Positions 62,911 through 64,000 of a stretch of 64,000 nucleotides of DNA are shown piece by piece (the first letter of the stretch is position 1; each line of letters starts with the position of its first letter). The translations under genes and the position numbers were made by a program. Origin of the DNA: Spinacia oleracea (Eukaryota; Streptophyta; Magnoliopsida; Caryophyllales; Amaranthaceae); NCBI RefSeq assembly GCF_020520425.1, contig NC_079491.1:39050027-39114026 (forward strand). The letters run 5' to 3'. The notes under the pieces were generated by a model, which was not told the origin of the DNA, ran no database searches, and was given only the letters and a program-made list of their open reading frames with translations.

Positions 62911-64000
62911 ATTATCATATAGGAGTACTAATGTTCAGAACCCCCACCAGATTCAACACCCTCCACCACCACAACAACCTTACCAACCACCACCACAACA
63001 GCCCTACCAACCGCGAAGTAACTACAACCCGCAGCCTAGTGGACCACCTGGCTTTCCTCCACAGCCTCAACCCACACAGCCTGATCCCATGCTTGTTGAG
63101 ATGCGGAATATGATGTTAGAATTGCAGAAGTCTCTGAGCGAAAAGGATGCCAAAATCGATGCCCTCACTGCTCATAACAAGATCATGGATAAACAGTTGG
63201 CACAAATGGCTACTACTCTCGCAGAGAGACCCAAGGGTCAACTCCCTTCACAACCTGTGACCAGAGAGTCTGTAAATGCTGTCACTTTGCGAAGTGGATA
63301 TGAGTATGATGGGCCACCTATGAATATAGAGGAAGGGGTTGAAGTATCTGTAAGTGGTGTTGTGCCAAGAGAAAGTGAGAATGTGGTCAAAGAGAAGGAA
63401 GCTGACACAAGGGTTGATAAGAAATTTGAGATACAAGTTCCACCTATCAAACTTCCCTTCCCTCATCGTCAGCTAAAGAACAAGCTAGACAAGCAGTTTG
63501 GTAAGTTCTTAGAAGTGGTAAAGAATCTGCAGGTAACGGTCCCTTTCACCGAATTAATTACTCAAGTACCTGCATATGCTAAATACATGAAAGACATCTT
63601 GACTAGGAAGAGAGCATTTAGTGAGGTGGAGACTGTTGCATTTACTGAAGAGTGCAGTGCCTTACTACAAAATAAGTCTCCACCCAAGTTGAAGGACCCC
63701 AGGAGTTTCTCTATCCCGTGTAATATTGGCAACCTTTTTATTGACAAAGCCTTATGTGATTTAGGTGCCAGTGTTAGTGTCATGCCCTTGTGTGTCTGTA
63801 CTAAATTGAACATGGGTGATATAAAAGTTACCAACATAACTCTGCAAATGGCCGATCGATCTGTAAAATACCCCCTAGGTGTTCTAGAAGATGTGCCTGT
63901 TAGAGTAGGTAAATTTTTTATCCCTGTTGATTTTGTTGTGTTGGACATGGAAGAGGACAGGCAGATCCCTATTATTTTAGGTCGACCTTTCCTACACACT
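62911..64000 (+). CDS. Gypsy-A distal gag and protease, open to the window end
   Basis: It resumes the gag frame after Copia-A: a Q/P-rich linker with two extra QQPYQP repeats, coiled-coil-like MLELQKSLSEKDAKIDALTA, NAVTLRSGYEY, then the uninterrupted site where CACTA-2 sits in Gypsy-B (KNKLDKQFGKFLEV). The protease part has KALCDLGASVSVMPLCVCTK and RQIPIILGRPFLHT. No stop is present before base 64000. This copy shows that gag and protease are collinear in the family. Confidence 0.92.

Larger units (their letters stand above)
9843..64000 (+). mobile_element. Gypsy-A: Athila-like Ty3/gypsy element with nested insertions, runs off the window
   Basis: It starts with a TG...CA LTR (9843-11283), then a PBS and a gag open frame that can be followed across four separate segments: 11422-12116, 18376-18545, 28989-29276 and 62911-64000. 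Each gap is another transposon. The gag and protease residues match those of Gypsy-B closely, so the two are one family. The gag style (TLRSG motif, long proline/glutamine-rich region) and the DLGAS protease fit the Athila lineage as I remember it. The 3' LTR and anything beyond the protease are outside the window, so whether this copy has a pol cannot be told. Confidence 0.9.

Overview
The window is eukaryotic plant nuclear DNA. It has large AT-rich non-coding stretches, GT-AG introns in a recognisable host gene, TATA boxes inside LTRs, and plant-type LINE, Ty1/copia, Ty3/gypsy and CACTA elements. The species cannot be read from the sequence. A eudicot is likely, and a Caryophyllales-like genome such as spinach or quinoa is only an impression. 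No bacterial genes, CRISPR, rRNA or tRNA genes were seen.

Layout. (1) Positions 1-5360 hold the 3' part of a host gene on the + strand, a plastid-type uridylate (UMP) kinase-like protein, in five visible coding exons. A SINE-like insertion and short tandem duplications lie in its introns. (2) Positions 5930-9842 are a decayed L1-type LINE on the - strand. (3) From 9843 to the window end, the LINE is interrupted by an Athila-like Ty3/gypsy element on the + strand (Gypsy-A), whose gag is cut into four pieces by later insertions. These are a CACTA-like DNA transposon (CACTA-1, about 12117-18375), a gypsy element with chromovirus-like ends (18546-28988, TSD agcat), and a Ty1/copia element (Copia-A, 29277-62910). 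(4) Inside the 5' leader of Copia-A sits a second member of the Athila-like family on the - strand (Gypsy-B, 32959-56439, TSD cctat). (5) Inside Gypsy-B sit CACTA-2 (39428-42867, TSD cta) and a second member of the copia family on the - strand (Copia-B, 44142-54467, TSD gtatc). Copia-B has an uninterrupted 1321-residue polyprotein and LTRs in which no difference was noticed.

Two families are therefore nested alternately: gypsy contains copia, which contains gypsy, which contains copia. LTR divergence agrees with the nesting order. Copia-A has many differences, Gypsy-B three were noticed, and Copia-B none.

The most unusual object is Gypsy-B. It keeps gag and protease but has no reverse transcriptase, RNase H or integrase. 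In their place is a separate 498-codon reading frame of ATHILA-ORF1-like type. That frame has its own leader: two long A tracts before the ATG, a CT-rich stretch, and about a dozen copies of a 12-base palindrome (gcccgatcgggc). The same palindrome is arrayed just upstream of the TATA box in the LTRs of this family. The element looks non-autonomous, with a second, independently expressed unit. Both CACTA elements appear to carry spliced gene fragments. CACTA-2 has two from different genes on opposite strands, one of them with a plant calmodulin-binding-type domain. The chromovirus-like element has nearly identical LTRs around a ruined gag-pol, so it too was probably moved in trans.
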